Source of the DNA: Alienimonas chondri
GTDB taxonomy: Bacteria; Planctomycetota; Planctomycetia; Planctomycetales; Planctomycetaceae
Direction of reading: 5' to 3'
Assembly (NCBI RefSeq): GCF_013036045.1
Contig: NZ_WTPX01000039.1
Coordinates: 1 to 34,447 of the forward strand
DNA: 34,447 nucleotides
This document shows positions 8,822-17,481 of the stretch, piece after piece. The notes below the pieces were generated by a model that saw only the letters and a list, made by a program, of their open reading frames with translations, was not told the DNA's origin and did not search any database. Position 1 is the stretch's first letter. Each line of letters opens with the position of its first letter. The position numbers were made by a program, and so were the translations under genes.

Positions 8822-10141
8822 CTACAGCAGGTGCTTCGCCTTCACTTCGAGGTACCGGCTGACGACCGCGGCGCTGAGGTTCTCCGGGGTCGCCTCGACC
8901 ACCAGCACGCCGTCCGCCGCCAGCGAGGCCGCCCGTCGGCGCTGCCGGGCGCGGAGTTCGGCGGCGGCGGCGATGCGGAACGCCTCCCGTTCTCCCGCGG
9001 CGCCGTCGGCGGGCACCTGGGCGGCCCGCTCCGCCAGCGGGGTGTTTTCCAGTAACGCCACCAGGACCAAGTGCGGCGAGCGCAGCGGGCGGACGTGCCG
9101 GGCGATCTCCGCCAGTTGCACGTCGTCGGTCGCGTGGGTCAGCAGCACGACGAGGCTCCGCCGCCGGTGCCGGGTGCGGACCTCGCGGACCATCGCCCCG
9201 TAATCGCTGGCCTCGTAGCGGGGGGTGAGGTCGTAGGTCTGGCGAACCAGCGACCGCACGCCCGCCGCCCCGCGGACCGGCGGCACCCAGCGCCGCGTGC
9301 TCGCCCCCGCGGCCATCAACGCGGTCGTGTCCCCCTGCCCCGCGGCGACGTGCGTCAGCAGCACCGCCGCGTTCAACGCTCGGTCGAAGTGCGTCACCCC
9401 GTCGGTGGCGTTGCACATCGCCCGGCCGCTGTCGAGGAGTAGGAGGAGGGACTGATTCCGTTCGACGGTGTACTCGCGGGAGACCAGCCCGCCGGTGCGA
9501 GCAGTCGCCTTCCAGTCGATCTGGCGGACCTCGTCGCCGCGCACGTACTCGCGCAGCCGGTCGAACTCCCGCCCCCGTCCCCGCAGCGTGCTGGCTCGCA
9601 CGCCTTCGGTACGGCGGTTCTGACGCGCCAACAGCTCGGCCCCCCGCACCGCGCGGACGTTCGGATAGACCCGCACGGTTCGCTCTTCCCGCACCTGAGC
9701 GTGCCGTTCCCACAGCCCCCAGCGGGTGCGGCTCCGCAGGAAGACCCGCCCGAACGCCCGCGGGCCCCGCAGGTGCGGCGTGACATGGTAGATCACCTCG
9801 CCGGTTCGCCCCGCCGGGAGCGCGACCGTCGCGGGGAGGCCGTCGACGGCGCTCGGGGTCGGCGGCGAATCGTCGACCTCCACGGTGATCGGCGTCGTCC
9901 CGCGGTTCGTCAGGTGCAATGTGACGGGGTTGGGAGCCCCGACGCTGAAGATCTCCGCGGCCTCCCGTTCGACCTGCACGCTCGCCGGGGCGGGCGACCG
10001 GAAAGCGTCCCACGCCGCCGCCGCCGCGAGCAGCGCCGCGGCGAGCAACCCGACATCCGCCCACGGAGCCGACGCGGCGCCCGCCGCCAGCGGGATCGCG
10101 CACAGTCCGAAGAGCAGCAGCAGCCGGCCGGTGGGCGTCAT
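8822..10141 (-). CDS. DUF58 domain protein (vWA-like), membrane-anchored
   Basis: The 439-residue protein has two hydrophobic N-terminal segments (about 6-24 and 30-45), a beta-rich middle, and the DUF58 signature EFDRLREYVRGDEVRQIDWK (192-211). A von Willebrand A-like domain starts at about 231 with SLLLLLDSGRAM, where the metal-site DxSxS is degenerate (DSGRA). DUF58 proteins normally pair with MoxR ATPases in envelope-related assembly. Here the gene is the last of a pta-bpt-DUF58 run, starting inside an ATGA overlap with bpt, while a MoxR ATPase is encoded 7 kb away. Domain call is confident; role is inferred from the family. Confidence 0.88.
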   Translation of the reverse strand: MTPTGRLLLLFGLCAIPLAAGAASAPWADVGLLAAALLAAAAAWDAFRSPAPASVQVEREAAEIFSVGAPNPVTLHLTNRGTTPITVEVDDSPPTPSAVDGLPATVALPAGRTGEVIYHVTPHLRGPRAFGRVFLRSRTRWGLWERHAQVREERTVRVYPNVRAVRGAELLARQNRRTEGVRASTLRGRGREFDRLREYVRGDEVRQIDWKATARTGGLVSREYTVERNQSLLLLLDSGRAMCNATDGVTHFDRALNAAVLLTHVAAGQGDTTALMAAGASTRRWVPPVRGAAGVRSLVRQTYDLTPRYEASDYGAMVREVRTRHRRRSLVVLLTHATDDVQLAEIARHVRPLRSPHLVLVALLENTPLAERAAQVPADGAAGEREAFRIAAAAELRARQRRRAASLAADGVLVVEATPENLSAAVVSRYLEVKAKHLL

Positions 10142-10899
10142 GGCGTCTCCCGGCCCGAATCGGCCCCTTCAGGATCGGCGGAGCGCCACGGCGGAACCTC
10201 GTCGAGGCCGACGCGCTCGGTCAGGATCTCGTGCGGGGCGAACCGATTCTTATAGGCCATCGAGGCGTTCTCCGGGATCCAATAACCGAGGTAGACCCAG
10301 TCCCGGCTGGTTTCTTGGGCGTATTGAATCTCCGACAACGCGCTGAACGTCCCCGGCCCCAGCGGGCGCCAGGCGGGATCGTAGAAGAAATAGATGCTGT
10401 TCAACGCCCCCGGCACGGCGTCCACCAGGCCGACGCCCACCAGTCGATCGCCGTCGTAGTAGGCGAACTCTTTGGCGAACTCATAACCGGGACCGACGAG
10501 GTTTTCGCGGTACTGCCGGGGCGTGGTGACGTCGCCGTCCCAGCCGCGGCGCTCGCTCATATCTTCGTGCCAGCGGTTGTAAAGATCCGCATGCTCCTGC
10601 GAGCTTTCCGCCGGCCGCACGACGACGCGAATATGGGCGTTCCGTTTCCGACAGCGGCGCTGGCTCTTCGTCGGCCGGAACTCCTTCACGTCCACCCGCA
10701 GGCTGCGACACTTCTTGCAGGCGGGGCATTCGGCGCGAAAGAAGCTAAGTCCCTGCCGACGCCATCCGCGGGCCAGCAGTTCTGCGTAATGCTCGCCGCT
10801 GATGTCGATGAACATTTTCACCCCCATCCGCGTCCGCTCCCCGGAGAGATAGGAGCAGTCCACGAGCGGCGAGCGGCCGCTGAGCAGTTCGACCGTCAT
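10138..10899 (-). CDS. bpt: Aminoacyl-tRNA--protein transferase (Bpt/ATE family)
   Basis: This enzyme moves an amino acid from a charged tRNA onto the N-terminus of a protein, marking it for degradation by the N-degron pathway. Bacterial Bpt uses Leu-tRNA on N-terminal Asp/Glu; eukaryotic ATE1 uses Arg-tRNA. The 253-residue length fits the bacterial form. Seen in the sequence: the N-terminal DCSYLSGERTRM segment with Cys15, the CPACKKC cluster (58-64) followed by RSLRVDVKEFRPTKSQRR, the acyltransferase-like segment DRLVGVGLVDAVPGALNSIY, and YLGYWIPENASMAYKNRF, which is typical of the family C-terminus. It overlaps pta upstream and DUF58 downstream by four bases each. Whether leucine or arginine is transferred cannot be decided from sequence alone. 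Confidence 0.9.
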   Translation of the reverse strand: MTVELLSGRSPLVDCSYLSGERTRMGVKMFIDISGEHYAELLARGWRRQGLSFFRAECPACKKCRSLRVDVKEFRPTKSQRRCRKRNAHIRVVVRPAESSQEHADLYNRWHEDMSERRGWDGDVTTPRQYRENLVGPGYEFAKEFAYYDGDRLVGVGLVDAVPGALNSIYFFYDPAWRPLGPGTFSALSEIQYAQETSRDWVYLGYWIPENASMAYKNRFAPHEILTERVGLDEVPPWRSADPEGADSGRETP

Positions 10900-13079
10900 G
10901 CGGCGGCCCCGGGTCTCTCCGCCTCGGCGGCCTGGGCCTGAATCGCGGTGATCGCCACGGTGTTTAGAATGTCCGCCACGGTGCAGCCGCGGGAGAGGTC
11001 GTTCACGGGTTTGTTCAACCCCTGCAACACCGGCCCGACCGCCACGGCGCCGGCGCTCCGCTGCACAGCCTTATAAGTATTGTTGCCGGTATTGAGATCC
11101 GGAAAGATCAATACCGTCGCCCTGCCCGCGACCGGACTGCCGGGACGTTTTGAGGCGGCGGTCTGCGGATCGACCGCGGCGTCGTATTGAATCGGCCCGT
11201 CGATCGGCAGATCCAGGCGGGCGGCTTGCGCCTTGCCGGTCGCCTCCCGCACGCGGTCCACGTCGGCGCCGGTTCCGCTTTCCCCCGTGGAATAACTCAA
11301 CAGTGCCACCCGCGGCTCGACGCCGAACCGGCTCGCCGTGTCGGCGCTGGTCGTCGCGATCTCCGCCAGTTGATCCGCCGTGGGATTGGGTACGACAGCG
11401 CAGTCGCCGTAGACCAATACCCGGTCCGGCAGACACATAAAGAACACGCCGGAGACGACGCCCACCCCCGGCTTCGTTTTAATAAACTCGAACGCCGGAC
11501 GAATCGTGTGGGCCGTCGTGTGGGCCGATCCGCTGACCATGCCGTCGGCCAACCCCAGATGGACTAACATCGTGCCGAAATAACTCACGTCCGTCATCCG
11601 ATCCCGGGCGATGTCCGGCGTGACGCCCTTATGCTCACGCAGCCGGTGATACTCCGCCGCGAAGTCATCGAGCCGCTCGGAGGTCGCCGGATTCTCGATC
11701 GCGACCCCCTCAAAAAGCGAGGCGTCTAACTTTAACTCCGCGATCTGACCCTCGATCGTCGCCCGATCGCCCAAGAGGATCAGGTCCGCCACGCCGCGCC
11801 GCAGGATCGTCTCCGCGGCCCGCAGGATGCGCGGCTCCGTACCCTCGGGGAGGACGACGCGCTTTTTATTCGCCGCGGCGCGGCGGAGCAGGTCGTATTC
11901 GAACATCAGCGGCGTCACCCGCTGCGGGTCCGACACGCGGATCGCCTCGGAGAGCGTCTCTGTATCGACATGCGCGTCGAATAATTCCAACGCCGCCTCG
12001 ATCTTGCCAGGCGCGTCGGGCGAGAGCGCCGCCGGGACCGCGGAGACGTTCGTCGCGGTGGTGAAGGTGTCCGTCGCCACGCCCAGCACCGGAACGCCGG
12101 CCAAGCCGTCCACCAACTTCGCCACCGCGCCGTCGGGCTTCAGGCCGCCTGTCAGCAGGACGCCGGCGATGTTCGGCCCGGTCCGGCTCTTCTCGCCCGC
12201 CAGACTGGCCAGCAGAATGTCGTCGCGGTCGCCGGGGGTGACGACGAGGGCGTCGTCCGTTAGATGCTCCAGAAAGTGCGGCACCCGCATCGCCGCGACC
12301 ACGAAGCGTCCCGCCGGCCGTTCCGCTCCGTCGAAGCGAAACGGGGCGTCCTTCCCCGGCGGCTCGCCCGGTCCGCACAGCCACTGCGCTTCGAGTCCGG
12401 CGGCGATCTCGCCCACCGAGGGACGCTCCAATCGCGGGTCCTCCGGCAGCAGCCAGACGGGCGGGCCGTCGGCTTTCATCGCCGTCAGGGACCCGCGCGC
12501 CATCGCATCCCACGTCTCCGGGACGTGATTGACGATCGCGGCCAGCACCTCGCAGCCGCGGTCGCCGAACTGGTCGAAGGCGATCGCGATCGCGTCCCGC
12601 AGGTCGGCCGGCGTCTTGCCGCGGGCGGTGAACACCGGCAGCACGGCGGAACCGAAGTTCGCCGCGAGATCCGCGTTCAGGTCGAATTCATGCGTCGGGG
12701 CGAACCCGCGAAAACTTGTGCCTTCCACGACGACGAGGTCGTCCGGCTCCCGCGGCCCGCCCTGGGCATCCGCGGGGCCGTCCCGCAGGGCGCGGAACTC
12801 CGCCAGCACGGTGGCGATCAGTTCCGGCACGCGGTCCTCCGCGAGATACGCCCGGGCCTGAGCCCGATTCAACCCGACCAACGATTCGGGATCGACGTCC
12901 TTCAGATAGCGATCGACCACCAACCGCACGGACGGATCGCGGGCGCCGTCGTGCCGCACGATCGGCCGGAAGAACCCGACTCGCCCGCCGCGGCGGGCAG
13001 CCAGTTCACAAACTCCTAACGCGACGAGACTTTTGCCGGCCCCGGCTTCGGCGCTGGCGACGTAGATGCTGGCGGCCAT
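10896..13079 (-). CDS. pta: Phosphate acetyltransferase (long, two-domain form)
   Basis: Pta interconverts acetyl-CoA and acetyl phosphate. The 727 residues match the long bacterial form (E. coli Pta is 714). The N-terminal P-loop-like domain starts MAASIYVASAEAGAGKS (nucleotide-binding motif at about 10-17), followed by the DRTGG-type regulatory domain. The catalytic PTA domain begins near residue 393 with FEYDLLRRAAANKKRVVLPE and contains VSGSAHTTAHTIRP (about 513-526), VVPNPTADQLAEIA, SYSTGESGTG (about 593) and FPDLNTGNNTYKAVQR. No acetate kinase gene is in the window. The stop codon overlaps the bpt start (ATGA). The fab-like cluster lies 76 bases upstream on the same strand, so acetyl-CoA supply and acyl-chain genes may share a transcript; that is inference. 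Confidence 0.95.
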   Translation of the reverse strand: MAASIYVASAEAGAGKSLVALGVCELAARRGGRVGFFRPIVRHDGARDPSVRLVVDRYLKDVDPESLVGLNRAQARAYLAEDRVPELIATVLAEFRALRDGPADAQGGPREPDDLVVVEGTSFRGFAPTHEFDLNADLAANFGSAVLPVFTARGKTPADLRDAIAIAFDQFGDRGCEVLAAIVNHVPETWDAMARGSLTAMKADGPPVWLLPEDPRLERPSVGEIAAGLEAQWLCGPGEPPGKDAPFRFDGAERPAGRFVVAAMRVPHFLEHLTDDALVVTPGDRDDILLASLAGEKSRTGPNIAGVLLTGGLKPDGAVAKLVDGLAGVPVLGVATDTFTTATNVSAVPAALSPDAPGKIEAALELFDAHVDTETLSEAIRVSDPQRVTPLMFEYDLLRRAAANKKRVVLPEGTEPRILRAAETILRRGVADLILLGDRATIEGQIAELKLDASLFEGVAIENPATSERLDDFAAEYHRLREHKGVTPDIARDRMTDVSYFGTMLVHLGLADGMVSGSAHTTAHTIRPAFEFIKTKPGVGVVSGVFFMCLPDRVLVYGDCAVVPNPTADQLAEIATTSADTASRFGVEPRVALLSYSTGESGTGADVDRVREATGKAQAARLDLPIDGPIQYDAAVDPQTAASKRPGSPVAGRATVLIFPDLNTGNNTYKAVQRSAGAVAVGPVLQGLNKPVNDLSRGCTVADILNTVAITAIQAQAAEAERPGAAA

Positions 13080-13155
13080 ACGACGGCGGACGGTTCGCGA
13101 GAGGGCGCGCCGGAAACCGGCGGAGGCGCAAGGATAACCGCGTCCGCCGCGCCGC

Positions 13156-13626
13156 TCAGTCCATCACCTGCAACAGGTTGCTGGTGAACACGAAGTTCCG
13201 CTGATCGGCGCCCTTGTAGTCCGGATCGTCGGGATCGAGGTGGGCGAACAGAATCTCCGCCTCCGCGACCGCGGCGCCGGCCTCGGGGCCGTTGTCGAGC
13301 GTCGCCTCGATGGTGCAGGTTCCGCCCTGCTCCCCCAACGTCTGCACGATCGCCTCGTACCGCAGCACGTCGCCGGGATAGGCGACCCGGTGAAACGAGA
13401 CCTTCGGGATCTTCGCCAGGATCACCAAATGCTCAAAGTCGTTGGCGTGACCGAGCAAAATCCCCGCGGTTTGGGCCATGCCCTCGATCATCAACGAGGC
13501 CGGCAACTGCGGATCGCCGTCGAAGTGATCCTGAAGGTGATCCTCCGCCCGGGAGATGCACTTGATGGCGACCGCGCGTTCCCCGCGGACGAGTTCGGTA
13601 AAACGATCGATCCAGATCCAGCGCAT
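13156..13626 (-). CDS. FabZ-like hotdog dehydratase, variant active-site loop
   Basis: A 156-residue hotdog-fold protein of the 3-hydroxyacyl-ACP dehydratase family. The ATG at 13626 gives MRWIWIDRFTEL, matching the N-terminus of the paralogue encoded at 15159-15644 (MRFSLIDRVTAV). His34 and Glu48 sit 14 apart, as in FabZ, so the catalytic pair is present. The normally conserved Pro-Gly after the His loop reads Pro-Ala here (LPASLMIEGMAQ), and the loop is HFDGDPQ. It lies downstream of acp and fabG in one run. It may dehydrate a particular beta-hydroxyacyl-ACP, or act in another hotdog role such as chain-length control. A thioesterase is a weaker alternative. Confidence 0.82.
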   Translation of the reverse strand: MRWIWIDRFTELVRGERAVAIKCISRAEDHLQDHFDGDPQLPASLMIEGMAQTAGILLGHANDFEHLVILAKIPKVSFHRVAYPGDVLRYEAIVQTLGEQGGTCTIEATLDNGPEAGAAVAEAEILFAHLDPDDPDYKGADQRNFVFTSNLLQVMD

Positions 13627-13702
13627 ACCGCAGACTCTAGCGACGCAGCCCGCCGCCGTCACCCGGCGAGGCCGGGCGAGGGGCGACGGGATCGCGAACC
13701 GC

Positions 13703-14095
13703 TCAGGCGTTCACGCGGGCGTCGAGGAAGTTCACGATCATGTTGACGGTGAACAGCTCGGGAATGTTCTCGACCTTCGGATCGTCGGCGAACGAATCGA
13801 TGTCGGCGTGCGGCATCTTCGTCCGCAGTTCGGCGAGACCCTGCTCGGTCACGACGCCGTCCTGCACGAAGTTGCTGTCGGCGGCGGTGAGGCTCTCCGG
13901 AAACAGTTCCCCGCGGGGAATCTTGATGCCGAAGGCTTTTTCCAAGCGGAAGACGATGTCCAAGAAATCGATGGACTCCGCTCCCAGATCGCCGGTGAGG
14001 GTCGCTTCGGGGGTGACTTCGTCCTCGTCGACGCCCAAGGCGTCCTGGAGGCGGTCGGAGACCTTGGCGAAAATGTCGTCGCGGGTCATCGGCAT
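13703..14095 (-). CDS. Acyl carrier protein, long form
   Basis: This protein carries acyl chains on a phosphopantetheine arm. The 130 residues start MPMTRDDIFAKV and include the attachment site in GDLGAESIDFLDI, with Ser41 as the modified serine (the usual DSL reads ESI here). Helix 2/3 sequence EKAFGIKIPRGELFP is typical of the fold. Standard ACPs are near 78 residues. This one carries about 45 extra residues at the C-terminus (to VNFLDARVNA), including a segment around VENIPELFTVNMIVNFL that resembles the last ACP helix. So the length comes from an insertion after helix 3 (region about 78-110). It sits between fabG and the second fabZ-like gene, which are its likely partners. Confidence 0.85.
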   Translation of the reverse strand: MPMTRDDIFAKVSDRLQDALGVDEDEVTPEATLTGDLGAESIDFLDIVFRLEKAFGIKIPRGELFPESLTAADSNFVQDGVVTEQGLAELRTKMPHADIDSFADDPKVENIPELFTVNMIVNFLDARVNA

Positions 14096-14280
14096 CGGTG
14101 AGTGTCCGTGGTCTGTCCGTGACCGCCGCGGGCGGATCCGGGTTGGGGTGATTCTGTCGATCGTACGCGGGACCGAGACCCGCGGGGTCGGGAAGTCTAG
14201 CGGCGGAACTCGCAACGGCCTACCCCGTCCACGGTTCCGCCCTCATCCACTCTACTCCCTCCGTTCCGAAAGAGTTTCGA

Positions 14281-15057
14281 CTACATCCCGCCGAGCGTCA
14301 GCCCGCCGTCGACGGTGATCGTCTGGCCGGTGACGTAGTCGCTGCGTTCGTCGGCGAGGAAGCAAACCGCCCGGGCGATGTCCTCCGGCTTGCCGAGTCG
14401 TTTCCGCGGGATCGCCTTGGTGATCACGTCGCCGGCGGCGTTGCGGACCGCTTCGGTCATGTCCGTTTGCACGAAGCCGGGGGCGACCGCGTTCACCGTC
14501 ACGCCCCGCTTGGCGATCTCCGTGGCCAAACAGCGGGTCAGGCCTTCGATCCCGCCCTTGCTGGCGGCGTAGTTCGCCTGGCCGGGGTTGGAATAGTGGG
14601 CCGCGACGCTGCTCATGTTGACGATCCGCCCGTAGCGGGCGCGCATCATCGGCATGATCGCCGCGTGGCAGAAGTTGTAGACGCCGGTCAGGTTGGTATC
14701 GATCACCGCGCCCCAGTTCTCCGGACTCATCGTGGCGAACAGACCGTCCCGGATGATGCCGGCGTTGTTGACGAGGATGTCCAGCTGGCCCCAGTCGTCC
14801 ACGACCTTCTTGACCAGTTCCGCGGCGGCGGCGTTGTCGGTCACGTCGCACTGGAACGCTTCGGCGGTCCCGCCGGCCTCGGCGATCGCGGCGACGGTCT
14901 CGTCGGCGGCGGCGGTGTTGCCGGCGTAGACGACGCCGACCCGCGCCCCGCCCGCGGCGAGCATCTCCGCACAGGCCCGGCCGATGCCCCGGCTCCCGCC
15001 GGTCACCAACGCGGTGCGGCCTTCGAACGGCTTGGGGATGAAGGGGGAGTCAGCCAT
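14281..15057 (-). CDS. fabG: 3-oxoacyl-ACP reductase (FabG-type SDR)
   Basis: It reduces beta-ketoacyl-ACP to beta-hydroxyacyl-ACP with NADPH. The 258-residue short-chain dehydrogenase shows the cofactor motif TGGSRGIG (19-26), NNAG (97-100), and the catalytic Ser150, Tyr163 and Lys167 with the YxxxK spacing and the 13-residue Ser-Tyr distance of FabG. The C-terminus GQTITVDGGLTLGGM is typical. It starts at the ATG at 15057 and lies between a fabZ-like gene and an acp gene on the same strand. Because FabG paralogues are common, this may be a pathway-specific copy and not the housekeeping enzyme. Confidence 0.92.
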   Translation of the reverse strand: MADSPFIPKPFEGRTALVTGGSRGIGRACAEMLAAGGARVGVVYAGNTAAADETVAAIAEAGGTAEAFQCDVTDNAAAAELVKKVVDDWGQLDILVNNAGIIRDGLFATMSPENWGAVIDTNLTGVYNFCHAAIMPMMRARYGRIVNMSSVAAHYSNPGQANYAASKGGIEGLTRCLATEIAKRGVTVNAVAPGFVQTDMTEAVRNAAGDVITKAIPRKRLGKPEDIARAVCFLADERSDYVTGQTITVDGGLTLGGM

Positions 15058-15158
15058 GAGAATGCGATCCGTCGGGCGCCGGGCGGAGCCGGGCGATCAG
15101 GGGGAGAACGAGTGAATCAGCGGGCGGGACGCCCCGCGGGCGAGGGGCCCGGGAGAGC

Positions 15159-15644
15159 CTATTTGTCGGCGGCGTACACTTCCGACCACTCCTTGCGGAA
15201 CCAGTCGCGGAGAGCGTCGTCCTTGGCGGCGGCGTCCGACTTCGCGTCGGGCCGGTCGGCCCGGTTCTCGCACCGCAGCGTCAGCCGGGCGGAGACGCAC
15301 GTCACCCCGTCGCGGGTGCCGATCGTCTTCAAGGTGGTGAGGTCGCCGTCCCGCTTATGGATGTCGGCGGTGACGGTCAGCGTTTGGCCGGGGGTGATGA
15401 AGGAATTGAACTTCACCGCTTTCGCCTCCGCCAACGTGATGTTGGCGTGGGAGAAGTCGTCGGTGATTCGCAACAACCAGGCGGAGGCCTGCACCATCGC
15501 CTCCACCATCAGCACCCCGGGCATGACGGCGAAGCCGGGGAAATGGTCGCCGAGATACTCCTCGGCCCGGCTCAGCGACTTCACGCCCGTGATACTCTCG
15601 CCCGGCCGCACCGCCGTGACCCGGTCGATGAGGGAGAAACGCAC
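15159..15644 (-). CDS. 3-hydroxyacyl-ACP dehydratase, FabZ-type
   Basis: A hotdog-fold dehydratase. Numbering from the GTG at 15644 (MRFSLIDRVTAV), the catalytic His34 lies in DHFPGFAVMPGVLMVEAM and Glu48 follows 14 residues later, as in FabZ. After the hotdog domain there is an acidic/basic tail of about 30 residues (RADRPDAKSDAAAKDDAL...), not needed in short FabZ. The frame is open to another GTG at 15689, preceded by an AAGGG, so that longer start is possible. It is the first gene of the fabZ-fabG-acp-fabZ run. Confidence 0.85.
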   Translation of the reverse strand: MRFSLIDRVTAVRPGESITGVKSLSRAEEYLGDHFPGFAVMPGVLMVEAMVQASAWLLRITDDFSHANITLAEAKAVKFNSFITPGQTLTVTADIHKRDGDLTTLKTIGTRDGVTCVSARLTLRCENRADRPDAKSDAAAKDDALRDWFRKEWSEVYAADK

Positions 15645-15799
15645 GGGGTGAGGCGCCGGAAACGAAAAACGGGAGACGGTCGGCCGCACGCGGCCCGACC
15701 CTTAGAGCGTCGAGTGATTCCGAAGATAGCGTGGCTGAGACGTCGGTCCAACCTTCCCGGCTCCCCAGCGATCGGGGGGCGGGAACGGCGCCGGCCGGC

Positions 15800-16312
15800 T
15801 CACCATCCGGCCCTGTTCCCGGGGAACCCGGCGCCGTCGTCCCGATCGTACCCCGGCGCCGGCAGCGGGGAGACGTCGAACGAGTAGTCGTATCGCCGCG
15901 CCGTCACGCCGCCGACGGCTACCTCTTTCGCCCGCGGTTCAATCCGCACCGGCGGGCCGAACGGGTCCGGCCGGGCGATGTGCGACTGCCCGAGCGGCAC
16001 GTAGGTCGGAGTCGTCCGAGGCTCCTGAAGAGTCGGCGGGACGTTCGGAACGCCCGGGTACGGGCTCCACCCCGGCGGAGCGAACCCCGGCGCGACCGGC
16101 CCGCCCCACGCCGACGGCGGGAACGGCGAGCGATAGGCGCCCCCAAAACCCGGCCCCGGCGCGCTATAGCCCGGCCCCGGCGCACCAAAATCCGGCCCCG
16201 GTCCGCCATAGCCCAGCCCCGGCCCCGGTCCGGGATGCCATTGAGCATTCGCGGGCGTCGGCGCCATGCAGACCAGCAACGCCGCGGCGAGGGACAGGCA
16301 GGCGATGCGCAC
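15800..16312 (-). CDS. Gly/Pro-rich secreted protein
   Basis: The GTG at 16312 gives a clear signal peptide (MRIACLSLAAALLVCMAPTPANA, cleavage before QWHPG). The mature part (about 147 residues) begins with imperfect GPGPG(Y/F)GAPGPG-type units, then a Pro/Gly-rich stretch, and ends in a more ordered segment with RIEPRAKEVAVGGVTARRYD and DYSFDVSPLP. The gene is divergent from the coiled-coil gene at 16523. I recognise no family. It is probably an envelope or extracellular protein; function unknown. Confidence 0.65.
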   Translation of the reverse strand: MRIACLSLAAALLVCMAPTPANAQWHPGPGPGLGYGGPGPDFGAPGPGYSAPGPGFGGAYRSPFPPSAWGGPVAPGFAPPGWSPYPGVPNVPPTLQEPRTTPTYVPLGQSHIARPDPFGPPVRIEPRAKEVAVGGVTARRYDYSFDVSPLPAPGYDRDDGAGFPGNRAGW

Positions 16313-16522
16313 GGCGGGACTTCGGTTCGAGGAGGAAGGCCCGGGGCGTCGCAACTTCAGCCGATTCGCCTTGGCCGTCTCGACCCTACGGATCGTCAAA
16401 CCCGCCTCGCCACGGCCGACTTCGCCCGATCCGCCCCTTTTGCCCAAAACCCGCGACCGTCGCCGTGCCGACCCTTACCGACCGCAGGTTCAACGTTCTT
16501 CTCCGCAGCACGCCCCGTCGCC

Positions 16523-17386
16523 ATGCGTTCCGCCGCCGCCCCGAATGCTCCCGCCGGCGCCCCGCCGCGCTCGTCGGACCACGCCTCCGCCAAGCCGTCC
16601 GGGATGGCCTGGGTGATGCTGGCCCTGGGCCTCGCCGGGGGGCTGGCGTTCGGTCAGTACACCGCCGGTCGGGCGGTGCAGGCCGACCTGTACGCGTTGA
16701 AGAAGGACGTGGCGCAGCTGCGTCGTTCCGCGGACGCCCTGACCGCGGCCGGCGGTCGGAGCGGGGACGTCGCGACGCTGTTGGAGGACCTGCGGGCGCA
16801 GCGGGCCGCGGTCAAAGAGGCGGACGAGTCTTGGCGCGCCGCCGACGCCGCGCTCGCCCGGTCCGCCCGCTTGCGGGAGCGGGCGGAGTTGGCGCTGGGG
16901 GATGCGGAGGCCACCGCGATTCATTCGCAAACCGTCGCCGTCGCGGTCTCGGATGCGTTGGAGGAAACGCGAGCTGCCCGCAAATCCGCGAACGAAGCGG
17001 GCGCCGTGCTGCGGGCCGTCGCCGGGAGCGGTCCGCAAATCGCCGAGGCCCGCGACGCGATCAACTCGCAGGCGCTGCTGATGTCCGAGCAGGCGGACGC
17101 CTTCGCGGCGATCCGCTCTGCGTGGGACGCCGCCCGCCTTTCCGCAGAGGGACTGATCCGGGAGACGGCGGAGGTGCAAGCGGAGGCCAGCACCGCCACG
17201 GCCGATCTGCGGGGCGCCAGGACGGCGCTGGCGGATCTCTCGGCTCTGAAGCAGCTCGTCCGGGCCGCCGGGGCGGACTTCCCCGCCGTCTGGACGAACC
17301 TCGACGGCCTGATCACCCTGCGGGACTGGCTCGCCGACAACCCCGTCCCCCGCCTCGTGACCGCCCCGGACGACTCCCGGAACTAA
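16523..17386 (+). CDS. Membrane-anchored coiled-coil protein
   Basis: From the ATG at 16523 the 287-residue protein has a polar Ala/Pro leader, one membrane helix (about 28-46, WVMLALGLAGGLAFG), and then a long Ala/Glu/Arg-rich helical region (about 55-255) with heptad-like pattern, for example EETRAARKSANEAGAVLRAV. A short C-terminal segment follows. No enzymatic motif is seen. It is first of three plus-strand genes (with 17482 and the EpmA-type ligase at 17865). The same frame continues far upstream, but that part is low-complexity and antisense to the Gly/Pro-rich gene, so it was excluded. Function unknown. Confidence 0.7.
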   Translation: MRSAAAPNAPAGAPPRSSDHASAKPSGMAWVMLALGLAGGLAFGQYTAGRAVQADLYALKKDVAQLRRSADALTAAGGRSGDVATLLEDLRAQRAAVKEADESWRAADAALARSARLRERAELALGDAEATAIHSQTVAVAVSDALEETRAARKSANEAGAVLRAVAGSGPQIAEARDAINSQALLMSEQADAFAAIRSAWDAARLSAEGLIRETAEVQAEASTATADLRGARTALADLSALKQLVRAAGADFPAVWTNLDGLITLRDWLADNPVPRLVTAPDDSRN

Positions 17387-17388
17387 CC

Positions 17389-17416
17389 GGCGAGCGGAGG
17401 GCGTCAGCCCTCTGAG
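17389..17416 (+). repeat. 28-base palindromic repeat, copy A
   Basis: The copy starts GGCGAGCGG, ends CTGAG, and has a hairpin GAGGGC-GTCA-GCCCTC. It starts two bases after the stop codon of the coiled-coil gene. It differs from the other copies by an A and a T that pair with each other in the stem, where the others have G and C. Confidence 0.8.
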
Positions 17417-17481
17417 GAGGAGGGCGGGGGAGGCGTGGAGTACCGTGATCAGTCTCGCCCCTGCCCTCCCGGTGGCCGCTC

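Noticed and set aside
15731-16522. Upstream extension of the coiled-coil gene frame to 551 codons
   Set aside because: The extension is Arg/Pro-rich, overlaps the Gly/Pro-rich secreted gene on the other strand, and contains no signal or domain. The ATG at 16523 is followed directly by a typical polar leader and membrane helix.
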